DNA from: Onishia taeanensis
GTDB lineage: Bacteria > Pseudomonadota > Gammaproteobacteria > Pseudomonadales > Halomonadaceae
Assembly (NCBI RefSeq): GCF_003268885.1
Contig: NZ_QLSX01000001.1
Location: forward strand, 526,659 to 590,658
Reading direction: 5' to 3'
Length of the DNA stretch: 64,000 nt
Shown: positions 16,271-25,587 of the stretch, in pieces
How the letters are laid out: the number at the start of each line of letters is the position of its first letter
How positions within the stretch are numbered: the first letter of the stretch is position 1
Made by a program: the position numbers and the translations under genes
The notes under the pieces: generated by a model
What the model was told of the DNA's origin: nothing
Seen by the model: the letters and a program-made list of their open reading frames with translations, nothing else
The model's database searches: none

Positions 16271-19200
16271 GGGGTCCTTCCTGTGAGTTCTGCCCAGCGT
16301 TTCTCGAGCCGCTTGGAGGAAACTGGCTCAAGGGTGCCGAGCTGCTGGGCGAAAAGCGACACGCGCAGTTCCTCGATCCACCAACCGAACTCTGTCAGCT
16401 CGGGGTCCTCGGGGCCCTGGCGACGCCCGGCTTCGCGGCGTTTGGCAAGACGTGTCTCGAAGCCCTGAATGTCCTGCATCAGCATCTGGTCACGGTTGCG
16501 TTCTCTGGGGGCCTTCTCGAGGCGAATCTGCGCCGCTTCCATATAGCGCGGATACTGTTCGAGCCAGGCACCCGCCTCGACCACGAAGCCCGGATGCACC
16601 AGCCGCTGCATCTGCGCCTTTAGATCACTGTACACCAGCGCCAGGGCGAAGCTGAGATTGCCCTTCAACGCCTTGGTCACTGCCAGATGGCCATTCAGGG
16701 CGCGCTCCAGCACCTTCACCAGATGCTCACCGTGGGGCAGCAGCTGCTCACGGGTATCGGCCAGGCGTGACTCGAGTTCATCGCGCGAGCGCGGCAGCGG
16801 ATCCACTGCCACCACCTGCAGGAACACAGCCTCGACCAGATCGTCGATGAGCTGGCGCTTGCTGCCCACCTTGGCGAACAGCAGCGCGCACTTGTCGAGC
16901 CCCTTCACACGTTTGAGTTCACGCACCGCCTCGGGGGCGCGCTGCATGGCCAGCCGCTTGATGCCATGACGATGCGCCTCGCGGGCCTTGGCGGGATGTT
17001 CGAAGAGCTCGACGGCAAGCCCCTCAGTGGCTTCGACCAATGCCGGGAAGGCCTCGACGCGGATGCCGGCCTGGGTGGTCACCCGCGATTCGGGCAACGC
17101 CGTCTCGGGCAGATCCTCGAGCACCTGCTGCTGGCCAGTGGCCTGCTCGGCCAATGCCTGGGCACCTTCGCTTGCCGCCTTGGCGAAGCGGCGCTCCAGC
17201 TCGACCGGATCGCGGCCCTCGCCTAGCACCTTGCCTTCGTGATCGACCACGCTCAGGTTCATGCGCAGGTGGGGCTCGAGCTGATCCAGCTGCCAGTCAT
17301 CGGGATCGAGGCGCAGGCCGGTCTTGACCCTAAGGAAGTCACCAAGGGCGGCGGTCAAGGAGACATCGTCAGGCGTAAGGGTAGCCAGGGCCGCATCCAC
17401 CCAGTCCGGGATAGGCACGACCTGGCGACGCACGGACTTGGGCAGCGATTTCATCAGCGCGATGCACTTCTCGCGCAAGAGCCCCGGCACCAGCCACTCG
17501 AGCCGCTCGACGGGCAGTTGGGAGAGCATCGCCGCCGGCACCGTCAGGGTCACGCCATCGTCGCTGGCTCCCGGCTTGAAGTGATAGCGCAGCGGATAGC
17601 GCACCCCGCCAAGCATCAGCTCGTAGGGGTACTGCTCCTCGGTGACATCCTCTGCCCCGCGGGCCATCAGCGCCTCGCGGTCGAACTTGAGGATGTCGGG
17701 GTCTTCGGCCTCGGCCTTCTTTCGCCAGGCCTCGAATCCCTTGCCGTTGATGATGTCGGCAGGCAGCCGCTGGTCGTAGAAATCGAACAGCGTCTCCTCG
17801 TCGACCAGGATATCGCGCTTGCGGGCACGATCCTCGAGATCTTCGACTTCCTCGATCAGCGAGCGGTTGTAGGCGAAGAAGTCAGCCTTGGTGCGATATT
17901 CCCCCTCGACCAGTGCGCGGCGAATCAGCAGCTCACGGGCCTCGGCGGGGGCGATCGGCCCATAATGGACGCGGCGCCGGTTGACGATCGGCAGGCCGAA
18001 CAGGGTCACCTGCTCGAAGGCCACCACCTGGGCCCGCTTCATCTCCCAGTGGGGTTCACTGTAGGTACGCTTGACCAGATGGCCGGCCAGCGGCTCAATC
18101 CACTGCGGCTCGATGCGTGCCACCTCGCGGGCGAACAGCTTGGACGTCTCGACCAGTTCGCCGGCCATAATCCACTTCGGCCGCTTGCGACCGAGCCCGG
18201 AGCTCGGGTGAATCTGGAACTTGCGGTTGCGAGCCCCCAGGTAGTCGCGGGTCTCGAGCAGCTGGCCAAGATTCGACAAGAGCCCGGTCAAGAGCGCCTG
18301 ATGCATCACCGTGGCGTTGTCACGGCGGCGCTTGGCTCGCGCCTCGTCGTCGTCCGGTAGCGGCTCGGGGGCAGGCACCTTGATGCCCATGTCGTTAAGC
18401 AGCTGACGCAACTGGCGGAAGGTGTCGTGCCACTCCCGCAGGCGCAGGTAGCTCAGGTAATGATCTCGACACCAGCGCCGTAGCCGGTTGCCGGAGAGCT
18501 CTTCGCGCGCGGCCTCGAAGCCGGCCCACAGGTTCAGCCAGGCCACGAAATCAGAGTCCTGATCCTTCCAGCGCGCATGCGCCTGATCGGCAGCCTGACG
18601 TTTGTCCGCCGGGCGCTCGCGGGGGTCCTGGATGGCCAGCGCCGAGACCACGATCAGCGTCTCGCGCAGACAGCCCGACTCGGCGCCCGCCAGCACCATG
18701 CGGGCGAGCCTTGGGTCGATGGGCAGGCGCGCCAGGCGACGGCCAAGCTCGCTCAGACGATTGCCCTCGTCGACCGCGCCCAGCTCGAACAACAGCCGGA
18801 AGCCGTCCTTGATAAAGCGCGAGTCCGGGGCATCGACGAACGGAAAGGCCTCGATTTCGCCAAGCTTCAGCGACAGCATCGACAGGATCACCGAGGCGAG
18901 GTTGGTGCGCTGGATTTCGGGCTCGGTGAAGGCCGGCCGCGACAGGTAGTCGTCCTCGTCATAAAGACGAATGCACACGCCCTCACTGATACGCCCGCAG
19001 CGGCCCTTGCGCTGATCGGCACTGGCCTGGCTGATCGGCTCGATGGGCAGCCGTTGCACCTTGGCGCGATAGCTGTAGCGGCTGATGCGCACCAGGCCAG
19101 GGTCGATCACGTAGCGAATGCCCGGCACCGTTAGCGAGGTCTCGGCGACGTTGGTCGAGAGCACGATGCGCCGCCCGGCATGGGACTGGAAGACGCGGTT

Positions 19201-20286
19201 CTGCTCGGCGTTGGAGAGCCTGGCATAGAGCGGCAGCACCTCGGTGCCCTTCAGGTCGGCGCGGCGCAGGGTGTCGGCGGTCTCGCGGATCTCGCGCTCG
19301 CCAGGTAAAAAGATCAGCACGTCACGCGGGCCATGCTGCCAGCGTTTCTCGCGCTCGATGGCCTCGATCTCCTCGACGGCCTGCAGGATGCCCTCCTGCA
19401 GCGTGCGGTCTTCCTCGTCGTCCTCCGAGCGCACCAGCGGCCGATAGCGCACCTCGACCGGATAGGTGCGCCCGGAGACCTGCACCACCGGCGCCGGGGT
19501 GGCGCTACCGTCCTGCTGTGGACGACGCTCGTCGGCAAAATGCGCAGCGAAGCGGTCCACGTCGATGGTCGCCGAGGTGATGATGATCTTGAGGTCCGGA
19601 CGGCGCGCGGTCAGCCGCTTGAGATAGCCCATCAGGAAATCGATGTTGAGGCTGCGTTCGTGGGCCTCGTCGATGATGATGGCGTCATAGCGAGACAGGT
19701 CCGGGTCATGCTGAGTCTCGGCCAGCAGGATGCCGTCGGTCATCAGCTTGATCAGGGTGGCGTCGTTGGTCTGATCGGTGAAGCGCACCTGATAGCCGAC
19801 CTGCTCACCGAGCGTGACCTCGAGTTCCTCGGCAAGCCTGGTCGCCACCGAGCGTGCCGCCAGCCGCCGCGGCTGGGTATGACCGATCAGGCCACGGCGA
19901 CCGAGCCCCAGTTCCAGGCACAGCTTGGGCAACTGAGTGGTCTTGCCGGAGCCGGTCTCGCCGGCCACCACCACTACCTGATGCTCGCGAAGCGCCTCGA
20001 GGATGTCATCACGGTGCTCGACCACCGGCAGCTCGGCCGGGTAGTTGAGCGCGACCGGCTGTGCGCGACGCTTGGCGAGGCGTTGCTGGGATTTCGCCAG
20101 TTGCTGCTCGATGTCGGCGAGGCCGCGTTCAATCGGCTGGCCTTGCTTGGCCCGGCGCTTCAACCCAGCCAGACGCTTGCCCAGGCGACGGGCATCATTG
20201 AGCAGGCAGTCATCGAGCTGCTGCTGCAGGGCGTTAAGGCGAGTGGTATCGGCGGCAGTCGGGGAGCGGGTCGTTGTGGTGCTCAA
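16267..20286 (-). CDS. hrpA: ATP-dependent RNA helicase HrpA
   Basis: A 1339-residue DEAH-box helicase. The Walker A region GETGSGKTTQ (residues 109-118), DEAH box in IIIDEAHERS, motif III SATID and motif VI QRKGRCGR are all present, followed by the helicase-associated, OB-fold and long DUF3418 C-terminal domains of HrpA. E. coli HrpA is about 1300 residues and acts on stalled ribosomes. The start is a TTG at 20286; no nearby ATG fits the family N-terminus, which aligns from ALQQQLDD onward. Translation may therefore be kept low. The gene lies downstream of fadD in the same direction. Confidence 0.95.
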   Translation of the reverse strand: MSTTTTRSPTAADTTRLNALQQQLDDCLLNDARRLGKRLAGLKRRAKQGQPIERGLADIEQQLAKSQQRLAKRRAQPVALNYPAELPVVEHRDDILEALREHQVVVVAGETGSGKTTQLPKLCLELGLGRRGLIGHTQPRRLAARSVATRLAEELEVTLGEQVGYQVRFTDQTNDATLIKLMTDGILLAETQHDPDLSRYDAIIIDEAHERSLNIDFLMGYLKRLTARRPDLKIIITSATIDVDRFAAHFADERRPQQDGSATPAPVVQVSGRTYPVEVRYRPLVRSEDDEEDRTLQEGILQAVEEIEAIEREKRWQHGPRDVLIFLPGEREIRETADTLRRADLKGTEVLPLYARLSNAEQNRVFQSHAGRRIVLSTNVAETSLTVPGIRYVIDPGLVRISRYSYRAKVQRLPIEPISQASADQRKGRCGRISEGVCIRLYDEDDYLSRPAFTEPEIQRTNLASVILSMLSLKLGEIEAFPFVDAPDSRFIKDGFRLLFELGAVDEGNRLSELGRRLARLPIDPRLARMVLAGAESGCLRETLIVVSALAIQDPRERPADKRQAADQAHARWKDQDSDFVAWLNLWAGFEAAREELSGNRLRRWCRDHYLSYLRLREWHDTFRQLRQLLNDMGIKVPAPEPLPDDDEARAKRRRDNATVMHQALLTGLLSNLGQLLETRDYLGARNRKFQIHPSSGLGRKRPKWIMAGELVETSKLFAREVARIEPQWIEPLAGHLVKRTYSEPHWEMKRAQVVAFEQVTLFGLPIVNRRRVHYGPIAPAEARELLIRRALVEGEYRTKADFFAYNRSLIEEVEDLEDRARKRDILVDEETLFDFYDQRLPADIINGKGFEAWRKKAEAEDPDILKFDREALMARGAEDVTEEQYPYELMLGGVRYPLRYHFKPGASDDGVTLTVPAAMLSQLPVERLEWLVPGLLREKCIALMKSLPKSVRRQVVPIPDWVDAALATLTPDDVSLTAALGDFLRVKTGLRLDPDDWQLDQLEPHLRMNLSVVDHEGKVLGEGRDPVELERRFAKAASEGAQALAEQATGQQQVLEDLPETALPESRVTTQAGIRVEAFPALVEATEGLAVELFEHPAKAREAHRHGIKRLAMQRAPEAVRELKRVKGLDKCALLFAKVGSKRQLIDDLVEAVFLQVVAVDPLPRSRDELESRLADTREQLLPHGEHLVKVLERALNGHLAVTKALKGNLSFALALVYSDLKAQMQRLVHPGFVVEAGAWLEQYPRYMEAAQIRLEKAPRERNRDQMLMQDIQGFETRLAKRREAGRRQGPEDPELTEFGWWIEELRVSLFAQQLGTLEPVSSKRLEKRWAELTGRTP

Positions 20287-20312
20287 GGCAACCTCGTTGG
20301 CTAGAAGTCAGC

Positions 20313-20341
20313 GGCCCGCGACGGCAAGACCACCGCGGGCC
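20313..20341 (-). terminator. Stem-loop between fadD and hrpA
   Basis: GGCCCGCG (20313-20320) pairs perfectly with CGCGGGCC (20334-20341) around a 13-nt loop. No T-tract follows on the minus strand, so it may be a processing or stabilising element instead of a terminator. Confidence 0.45.
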
Positions 20342-20381
20342 AGCCATTGTACCGCTCGCCCGGCGATGGTGCCTACTCGGC

Positions 20382-20408
20382 GGCCCACTCGGCCCATTCA
20401 GCCCACCC
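20382..20408. repeat. 3 x 9 bp tandem repeat 3' of fadD
   Basis: GGCCCACTC, GGCCCATTC and AGCCCACCC follow one another at 20382-20408, starting 14 bases beyond the fadD stop. Confidence 0.7.
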
Positions 20409-20422
20409 GGCCCCTGGCGACC

Positions 20423-22084
20423 TCAGGCCGGCGTCTCGCGCAGCTCGCGACGCAGCACCTTGCCGACGTTGGTCTTGGGCAGTTCATCGCGAAACTCGAC
20501 GAAGCGCGGCACCTTGTAGGCGGAAAGCTGCGTGCGGCAGTAGGCGCGCACCGCCTCGGCATCGAGATCCGGGTTGCGGCTGACCACGAACAGCTTGATC
20601 GCCTCGCCGCTGTTGGCGTCCTCGATGCCCACCGCCGCCGCCTCGACCACATCCTGGTGGCCGGTCACCACATCCTCAATCTCATTAGGATACACATTGA
20701 AGCCAGAGACGATGATCATGTCCTTCTTGCGATCGACGATGCGAATGTAGCCGTCATCCTGCAATACAGCGATGTCACCGGTGCGGATCCAGCCCTCGTC
20801 ATCCAGGGTCTTGGCGGTTTCCTCCGGCAGATTCCAGTAGCCCTTCATTACCTGGGGCCCCTTGACGCAAAGCTCGCCGGGCTCGCCCAGCGGCAAGATC
20901 TCGCCATCGGCATCGAGGACGCGTACTGAGGTGCCGGCCACCGGCTTGCCGATACTGCCAAGCTGAATGGCATCGACCGGATTGAAGGAGACGATCGGCG
21001 AGGTCTCGGTCATGCCGTAGCCCTCGGCGATGGCACACCCGGTGAGGCTCTCCCAGCGCTCCGCCGCGACCCGGGTCAGCGCCATGCCGCCGGAGATGGT
21101 CAGCTTGAGCGGTGTAAAATCCAGCGCCTTGAAGTCATCACGCTGGCACAGCGCATTGAACAGGGTATTGAGGCCGATGAAGCCGGTGAAGCGGGTCTTC
21201 TCAAGCAGCTTGACGAAGCCATGCAGATCACGGGGATTGGTGATCAGCACCGAATGGTTGCCGGTCTCGACCATGAACAGGCAGTTAACCGTAAACGTAT
21301 AGATGTGATAGACCGGCAGCGGCGCGATGATCGTCTCGGCGCCATCTTCAAGCGCCGGACCAATGGCCGCCCGCGCCTGAAGCATGTTGGCGATCAGGTT
21401 GCGGTGAGTGAGCATGGTGCCCTTGGCGCGGCCGGTGGTCCCCCCGGTGTATTGCAGGGCGGCGATATCCTCAGGGCAGCGCGCCACGTCCTCGTGTTCG
21501 AGTCGCCGTCCCTGCGTCAGCGCCGAGCGAAAGCTCACCGCCGTGGGCAGCGCATAGTGTGGCACCAGTTTCTTGACGTACTTGACCACCGTGTTGATCA
21601 GCAGCCGCTTGGCTACGCCGTGCAGGTCGCCAAGCTCGGTGACCAGCACATGGTCAATGTCGGTCTTGTCGAGCACTCGCTCCAGCTTGTCGGCCATATT
21701 GGCCAGAATCAGGATCGCCTTGGCGCCCGAGTCCTTGAACTGATGGGCCATCTCTCGCTCGGTATAGAGCGGGTTGGTGTTGACCACCACCAGACCGGCG
21801 CGCAGGGCGCCGAACACCGCCACCGGAAACTGCAGCACGTTGGGGAGCTGGATGGCGATGCGATCCCCAGGCTCCAGGTTCGTCTTGTGCTGTAGCCATG
21901 CGGCGAAGTCGCCCGACAACCGGTCCAGGTCGGCATAGGTCAGGGTCTGACCCATGCAGCTAAAGGCCGGCTTATCGGCGAAGCGCTCAACCGAGCCGTG
22001 GAAGACATCCATCACCGAGGTGTAGTCGTCGAGCCCCTCGAGGGCCGGGCCGGTGAGGGTCGCTGCACTGGCATGCTCGCTCAT
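20423..22084 (-). CDS. fadD: Long-chain fatty acid-CoA ligase
   Basis: A 553-residue ANL-superfamily enzyme that activates long-chain fatty acids to acyl-CoA at the inner membrane. The P-loop YTGGTTGRAKG is at residues 212-222. YGMTETSP, the FACS-type signature in DDEGWIRTGDIA, and the catalytic lysine region KTNVGKVLRREL close to the C-terminus are all present. E. coli FadD has 561 residues. The start is the ATG at 22084 after GGAG. A PsrA-like operator lies about 100 bp upstream. The neighbouring KAS III and MlaA genes also concern lipids. Confidence 0.92.
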   Translation of the reverse strand: MSEHASAATLTGPALEGLDDYTSVMDVFHGSVERFADKPAFSCMGQTLTYADLDRLSGDFAAWLQHKTNLEPGDRIAIQLPNVLQFPVAVFGALRAGLVVVNTNPLYTEREMAHQFKDSGAKAILILANMADKLERVLDKTDIDHVLVTELGDLHGVAKRLLINTVVKYVKKLVPHYALPTAVSFRSALTQGRRLEHEDVARCPEDIAALQYTGGTTGRAKGTMLTHRNLIANMLQARAAIGPALEDGAETIIAPLPVYHIYTFTVNCLFMVETGNHSVLITNPRDLHGFVKLLEKTRFTGFIGLNTLFNALCQRDDFKALDFTPLKLTISGGMALTRVAAERWESLTGCAIAEGYGMTETSPIVSFNPVDAIQLGSIGKPVAGTSVRVLDADGEILPLGEPGELCVKGPQVMKGYWNLPEETAKTLDDEGWIRTGDIAVLQDDGYIRIVDRKKDMIIVSGFNVYPNEIEDVVTGHQDVVEAAAVGIEDANSGEAIKLFVVSRNPDLDAEAVRAYCRTQLSAYKVPRFVEFRDELPKTNVGKVLRRELRETPA

Positions 22085-22406
22085 GGGCGGATCTCCGCAA
22101 ACGCGCCGACACGACCGACGCACTGATCATTGTTGATGGAAGGCTGTTGATGAAAGGCCGCCACTTGGCAGCCGAACCACCCGTTCAAACGAACGATTGA
22201 AACAGGTGTTAAACATCAATCAGACGTTGCCACTAATGAAGCAATGACGCCATGCCACTTTCGTCATTAGACCTCGCCAATCATCTCTTGGTACCCGCCC
22301 TTGATGGCGGTTGAGGAAGCTGTTCAGAACGGCGCTTTATGGTGACGATTTAGTCAGTTTCGACTAGCCAGTCTCTTTGGTCAGTCTCGTTAGTAAGGCT
22401 CTCTCG
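22085..22406. other. 322-bp intergenic region upstream of fadD
   Basis: No gene is visible. It holds a PsrA-like palindrome at 22184-22201. Next to the amidotransferase stop there is a loose run of GTCAGTYTCG-like repeats (about 22353-22390, weaker copies to 22425) resembling the other 3'-end duplications in this window. Confidence 0.6.
22184..22201. promoter_or_regulatory. PsrA-like fatty-acid operator upstream of fadD
   Basis: TTCAAACGAACGATTGAA is symmetric at 14 of 18 positions. It contains CAAACG-N2-CGATTG, one mismatch from the CAAACG-N2-CGTTTG pattern I recall for the TetR-family fatty acid regulator PsrA. It lies about 100 bp upstream of the fadD start. The regulator gene is not in the window. 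Confidence 0.5.
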
Positions 22407-23204
22407 TCAGATGCTTTCGTCAGACTCTGGCAGGAAGCGCGCCAGTATCTCGCCGTCATGCCAGACCAGGAGTTCCCCGGGGACCATCCGCACCCAGTCC
22501 TCGTTATCGGTCAGGGGCTCGGTCGCCAGCACCGAGACGACGTCATGCTCGGTGGTATGCTCGGCGAAGTTCACGTTCAGCTCGGCATCCGACAGGTTGG
22601 CCTCACCAAAGGGCGCGCGGCGTGTGATATGAGCAAGCTTGGTCGAACAGAAGCTATAGAGGTGAACGCCGTCGGAAAGCAGCAGATTGAAAACGCCCTT
22701 ACCGCGCAGGCGCTCGCAGCAGCGATGTAGCAGTGCCCAAAGCGCCTGAGGGTCTTCGGGCGGTTCGGGAAAGTGACGGCGCAGCTCGCCCATCAGGTAG
22801 CAGAAGGCGTGCTCGCTGTCGGTGCTGCCCACCGGCTGACAGACGCCCAGTGGCAGGTCCTGCCAACTCTCGAGCTGCCCGTTATGGGCATAGCACCAGG
22901 GGCGCCCCCACATCTCGCGAGTGAAGGGATGCGTGTTGGCCAGGCGCACCTGACCGACATTGGCCTGGCGAATGTGGCTGATCACGATATGCGACTTGAT
23001 GGGATAGTCGCGGATCAGCCGGGCAATGGGTGAATCCACCGAGGGGTGCGGGTCGCGAAACTCGCGATAGCCGCCTTCCTCGTAGAAGGCGATGCCCCAG
23101 CCGTCGCGATGGGGCCCGGTGCCTCCTCCACGATGCAAAAACCCCGCGAAGCTGAAGCAGATATCGGTGGGCACATTGGCGCTCATGCCGAGCAGTTCAC
23201 ACAT
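22407..23204 (-). CDS. Class II glutamine amidotransferase-like protein (YafJ family)
   Basis: A 265-residue Ntn-hydrolase. The start at 23204 places cysteine at position 2 (MCELLG), so removal of Met exposes the catalytic N-terminal Cys. Other class II features follow: RDGWGIAFY, SHIRQANVG, NTHPF, AHNGQL and the STDSE loop. YafJ-type proteins have a glutaminase domain but no attached synthase; their physiological reaction is unknown. The start overlaps the last eight bases of the VWA gene, so the two are coupled. The longer frame from 23216 would bury the cysteine and is rejected. Confidence 0.88.
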   Translation of the reverse strand: MCELLGMSANVPTDICFSFAGFLHRGGGTGPHRDGWGIAFYEEGGYREFRDPHPSVDSPIARLIRDYPIKSHIVISHIRQANVGQVRLANTHPFTREMWGRPWCYAHNGQLESWQDLPLGVCQPVGSTDSEHAFCYLMGELRRHFPEPPEDPQALWALLHRCCERLRGKGVFNLLLSDGVHLYSFCSTKLAHITRRAPFGEANLSDAELNVNFAEHTTEHDVVSVLATEPLTDNEDWVRMVPGELLVWHDGEILARFLPESDESI

Positions 23205-25083
23205 GCGAATCCTCACTGCGACGCGACGAGTCTGATTGAGAGGTGTGTTGAGACGAATGCCGAGACGCTTGACGCATACGGCGTCTGCGAGCGTTAAGCC
23301 CCCACAGCATCAACAGCAGCAATACGGCGGCAAGCGCCGCCCAGACAAGCCGTGACCGGGGCTGTTCTTCAAGATCACGCATCAGCCGTTTGGCCTGGCC
23401 GGGCAGCGCATTGATGGTCTCCACCACCCGGTCGGCGGCAGCGTCCTTGTTGAAAGCATCTGCCCCGGACACGTTCGCCGCGTCGTCCGGCATCGACGGC
23501 AGATCGCGGCTGACCAGCTCGGCCCCGTCCAGACGTGCTTCGTCGAGCAGGATGCGACCATCGGGATTGAGCAGCAGACGCGGCAGTTGAAGCTCCCGCG
23601 ACTCACCGCCCAGATCCACCTCGACCTCGATCTGCAGCGGCACTCCGACGTCAGCCGGAAGTTCGGGCAAGTTCACACGCCAGCGACGCTCGTCGAAGGC
23701 CTCGATAGGCAGCGTCTCGCCCTGCAGGGTAGCGCTTAAGCGGGTGTTGGCGGCATTAAGCGCCGGGTGCTCGGCCTCGAACCACACTTGGCCGTCCTCT
23801 CGGTGGGTGCTGATAGCAGGCAGCACATTGACCGCCTGGACCCGCTGGCGATGGGCGCGCTCGCCCTCGACATCAATGACCAGACGCGCATTGCCGGTCA
23901 AGGACGGGGCGGGCAGCACACCACTGAACCGCTCGCTTTCAGGCGTCGACTGCGTCAGCGGACTGGCGACCATGACCGACCCATCGAGGGCCTGAAGCTC
24001 GACCGTGACCCGCATGTCATCACGTCGGCTGGCCTCCAGAGGAGTGCCGTCCTCCCTGGCGAGCCAGGCTTCCAGCGGCAGGTCGAAGCCCTGATAGAGG
24101 GTCGCGGGCAATTTAGTGGTATGCAGCACCAGCGGTGACACCACGCTGACGCGACTGTCCTGCTCCAGGTCACCTTCGATCCGCCACTCGCCCTCTTCAG
24201 GCGAGGGCACGGTGATCAGGTCGAAGCGCGGCTGGCGCTGCCAACTGGCGCCTGACGGCAGATTCTCGGGCGTGTAACGACGGCCATCGGGGCCAACGAG
24301 CACCGAGGGGGCCGCATCCGGCTCGTGGAACAGCAGTGCCGAGAAGGTCTCCACCTCAGGATCGATAGGGAAGCGGTTGTCGCTGAGCGGTACCTGGTCG
24401 GTCGGGAAGATGCGCTCGAAGATATCGAGAAAGCCCCGCAGCAGGTCTTCCGGGGTCTGAGCGAGAGCAGCCAGCCCCTGACTCGACTGAGCCAGACGCT
24501 CGACCAGCGCCAGGTCTGCCTGTGGCGAGAAGGCGATGGCGTGGATGGTGACGCCCCGCTGGGCAAGCGCGGGGGCGAGCTCATCGAGCAGCGTCTGGCG
24601 CGAGCGGGCATCCCGGGCAGACTTATTGCCACCGGCCGGGTCCAGGTCGATCACGCCGTCGGTGAGCAGTATCAGATGCCGCTCGCCGCCGGGCTCCTCA
24701 CTGGCCTGACGAATAGCTGCTTCGATATCGGTGTATTGCTGGTAGTCGACCAGCCGGGGCGCCAGGGAACGTGCCTGCTCGCGCCAGCGGCGATCTACCG
24801 GCCCAACGGGGAGCGGGTTCTCGACGCGCTCGCCGAAGGTCCAGAGCCCGCCGCGAGAGCCCGCAGGCAGCAGCGAGGCCAGAAGCTCCAGGGCGCTGGC
24901 GCTCAAACGCTCGGGGTCGTTGTCTTGCATGCTGCCGGAGACATCGAAGATCACCCGCACGTCTGCGGCGGCGTCCGCCTGGCGCTTGTCGTTCTGTGAT
25001 TCGACGTCCTCTGTCACCTGCTGGGCAAAAACGCTGGTCGACCACAGCAGACAACCCAGCACGGCACCGAACATGACGCGCAT
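23197..25083 (-). CDS. VWA-domain membrane protein
   Basis: A 628-residue protein with a signal peptide (cleavage near FAQ, residue 21). A von Willebrand factor A domain (about 42-225) has an intact metal-binding site: DVSGSM at 47-52, a T in YQQYTDIEAA, and LLTDGV. A large beta-rich extracytoplasmic region follows, then one membrane segment near residues 578-596 and a basic, serine-rich cytosolic tail. It is anchored in the inner membrane and faces the periplasm. It sits between a small membrane protein (13 bp upstream) and a class II amidotransferase (8-bp overlap). The function is unknown; VWA domains usually mediate metal-dependent protein contacts. Confidence 0.85.
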   Translation of the reverse strand: MRVMFGAVLGCLLWSTSVFAQQVTEDVESQNDKRQADAAADVRVIFDVSGSMQDNDPERLSASALELLASLLPAGSRGGLWTFGERVENPLPVGPVDRRWREQARSLAPRLVDYQQYTDIEAAIRQASEEPGGERHLILLTDGVIDLDPAGGNKSARDARSRQTLLDELAPALAQRGVTIHAIAFSPQADLALVERLAQSSQGLAALAQTPEDLLRGFLDIFERIFPTDQVPLSDNRFPIDPEVETFSALLFHEPDAAPSVLVGPDGRRYTPENLPSGASWQRQPRFDLITVPSPEEGEWRIEGDLEQDSRVSVVSPLVLHTTKLPATLYQGFDLPLEAWLAREDGTPLEASRRDDMRVTVELQALDGSVMVASPLTQSTPESERFSGVLPAPSLTGNARLVIDVEGERAHRQRVQAVNVLPAISTHREDGQVWFEAEHPALNAANTRLSATLQGETLPIEAFDERRWRVNLPELPADVGVPLQIEVEVDLGGESRELQLPRLLLNPDGRILLDEARLDGAELVSRDLPSMPDDAANVSGADAFNKDAAADRVVETINALPGQAKRLMRDLEEQPRSRLVWAALAAVLLLLMLWGLNARRRRMRQASRHSSQHTSQSDSSRRSEDSHV

Positions 25084-25095
25084 AGGTACTTCCCC

Positions 25096-25515
25096 TTAAC
25101 CGATGACCGGCTCCTGGCGTTCATGGCTTGAAGCTTCCGGCTTTTCGGCGGCACGAGCCTTTGGCGCCGGTGGACGGCGCAGCAGGCGCCAGACCCCGAG
25201 CCCCAGCAAGGCACCCAGCGCGGCACCCACGACCAGTAGCAGCGAGGCCCCGGCCATGGCACCGCCCTTGCCTTGCAGCACGGCTACCGCGGCCACGACC
25301 ACTGCCGGTGCGATGCCGGAATGCGCCTCGGCCTGATCCAGCGTCGTCAGTGCATAGCTGGCCGGCATCCAGATGATACCGGCCACCAGCCCGGTGATGA
25401 CCCATCGGGGCAGCCGGGGCAGGAAGCGAATTCCCAGGTGGCCAGTCACCAGTACAACCAGCGACAATAGGCCATAGATCAGCCACAGTTGTGGCAGCGA
25501 ATTGGACAACAGCAT
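25096..25515 (-). CDS. Small membrane protein with three hydrophobic segments
   Basis: A 139-residue protein I do not recognise. Hydrophobic segments lie at about residues 9-27, 37-57 and 69-106, the last long enough to span twice. A basic segment (RRLLRRPPAPKARAAEKPE) ends the protein in the cytosol. Two adjacent ATGs (25518, 25515) follow GGAG; the second has the better spacing. A longer frame to 25878 is antisense to the peptidase gene and is rejected. It is the first gene of a three-gene operon with the VWA protein and amidotransferase. Confidence 0.7.
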   Translation of the reverse strand: MLLSNSLPQLWLIYGLLSLVVLVTGHLGIRFLPRLPRWVITGLVAGIIWMPASYALTTLDQAEAHSGIAPAVVVAAVAVLQGKGGAMAGASLLLVVGAALGALLGLGVWRLLRRPPAPKARAAEKPEASSHERQEPVIG

Positions 25516-25587
25516 CATTTCTCTCCAGGCGTACGCCCCTTGGCGCACGCATCCTCTATTGATCGCACATATGGTACACCGCACCCA

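Noticed and set aside
17239..18360. A 373-codon plus-strand frame opposite hrpA
   Set aside because: The composition is that of a shadow frame, and the opposite strand encodes unmistakable HrpA domains.
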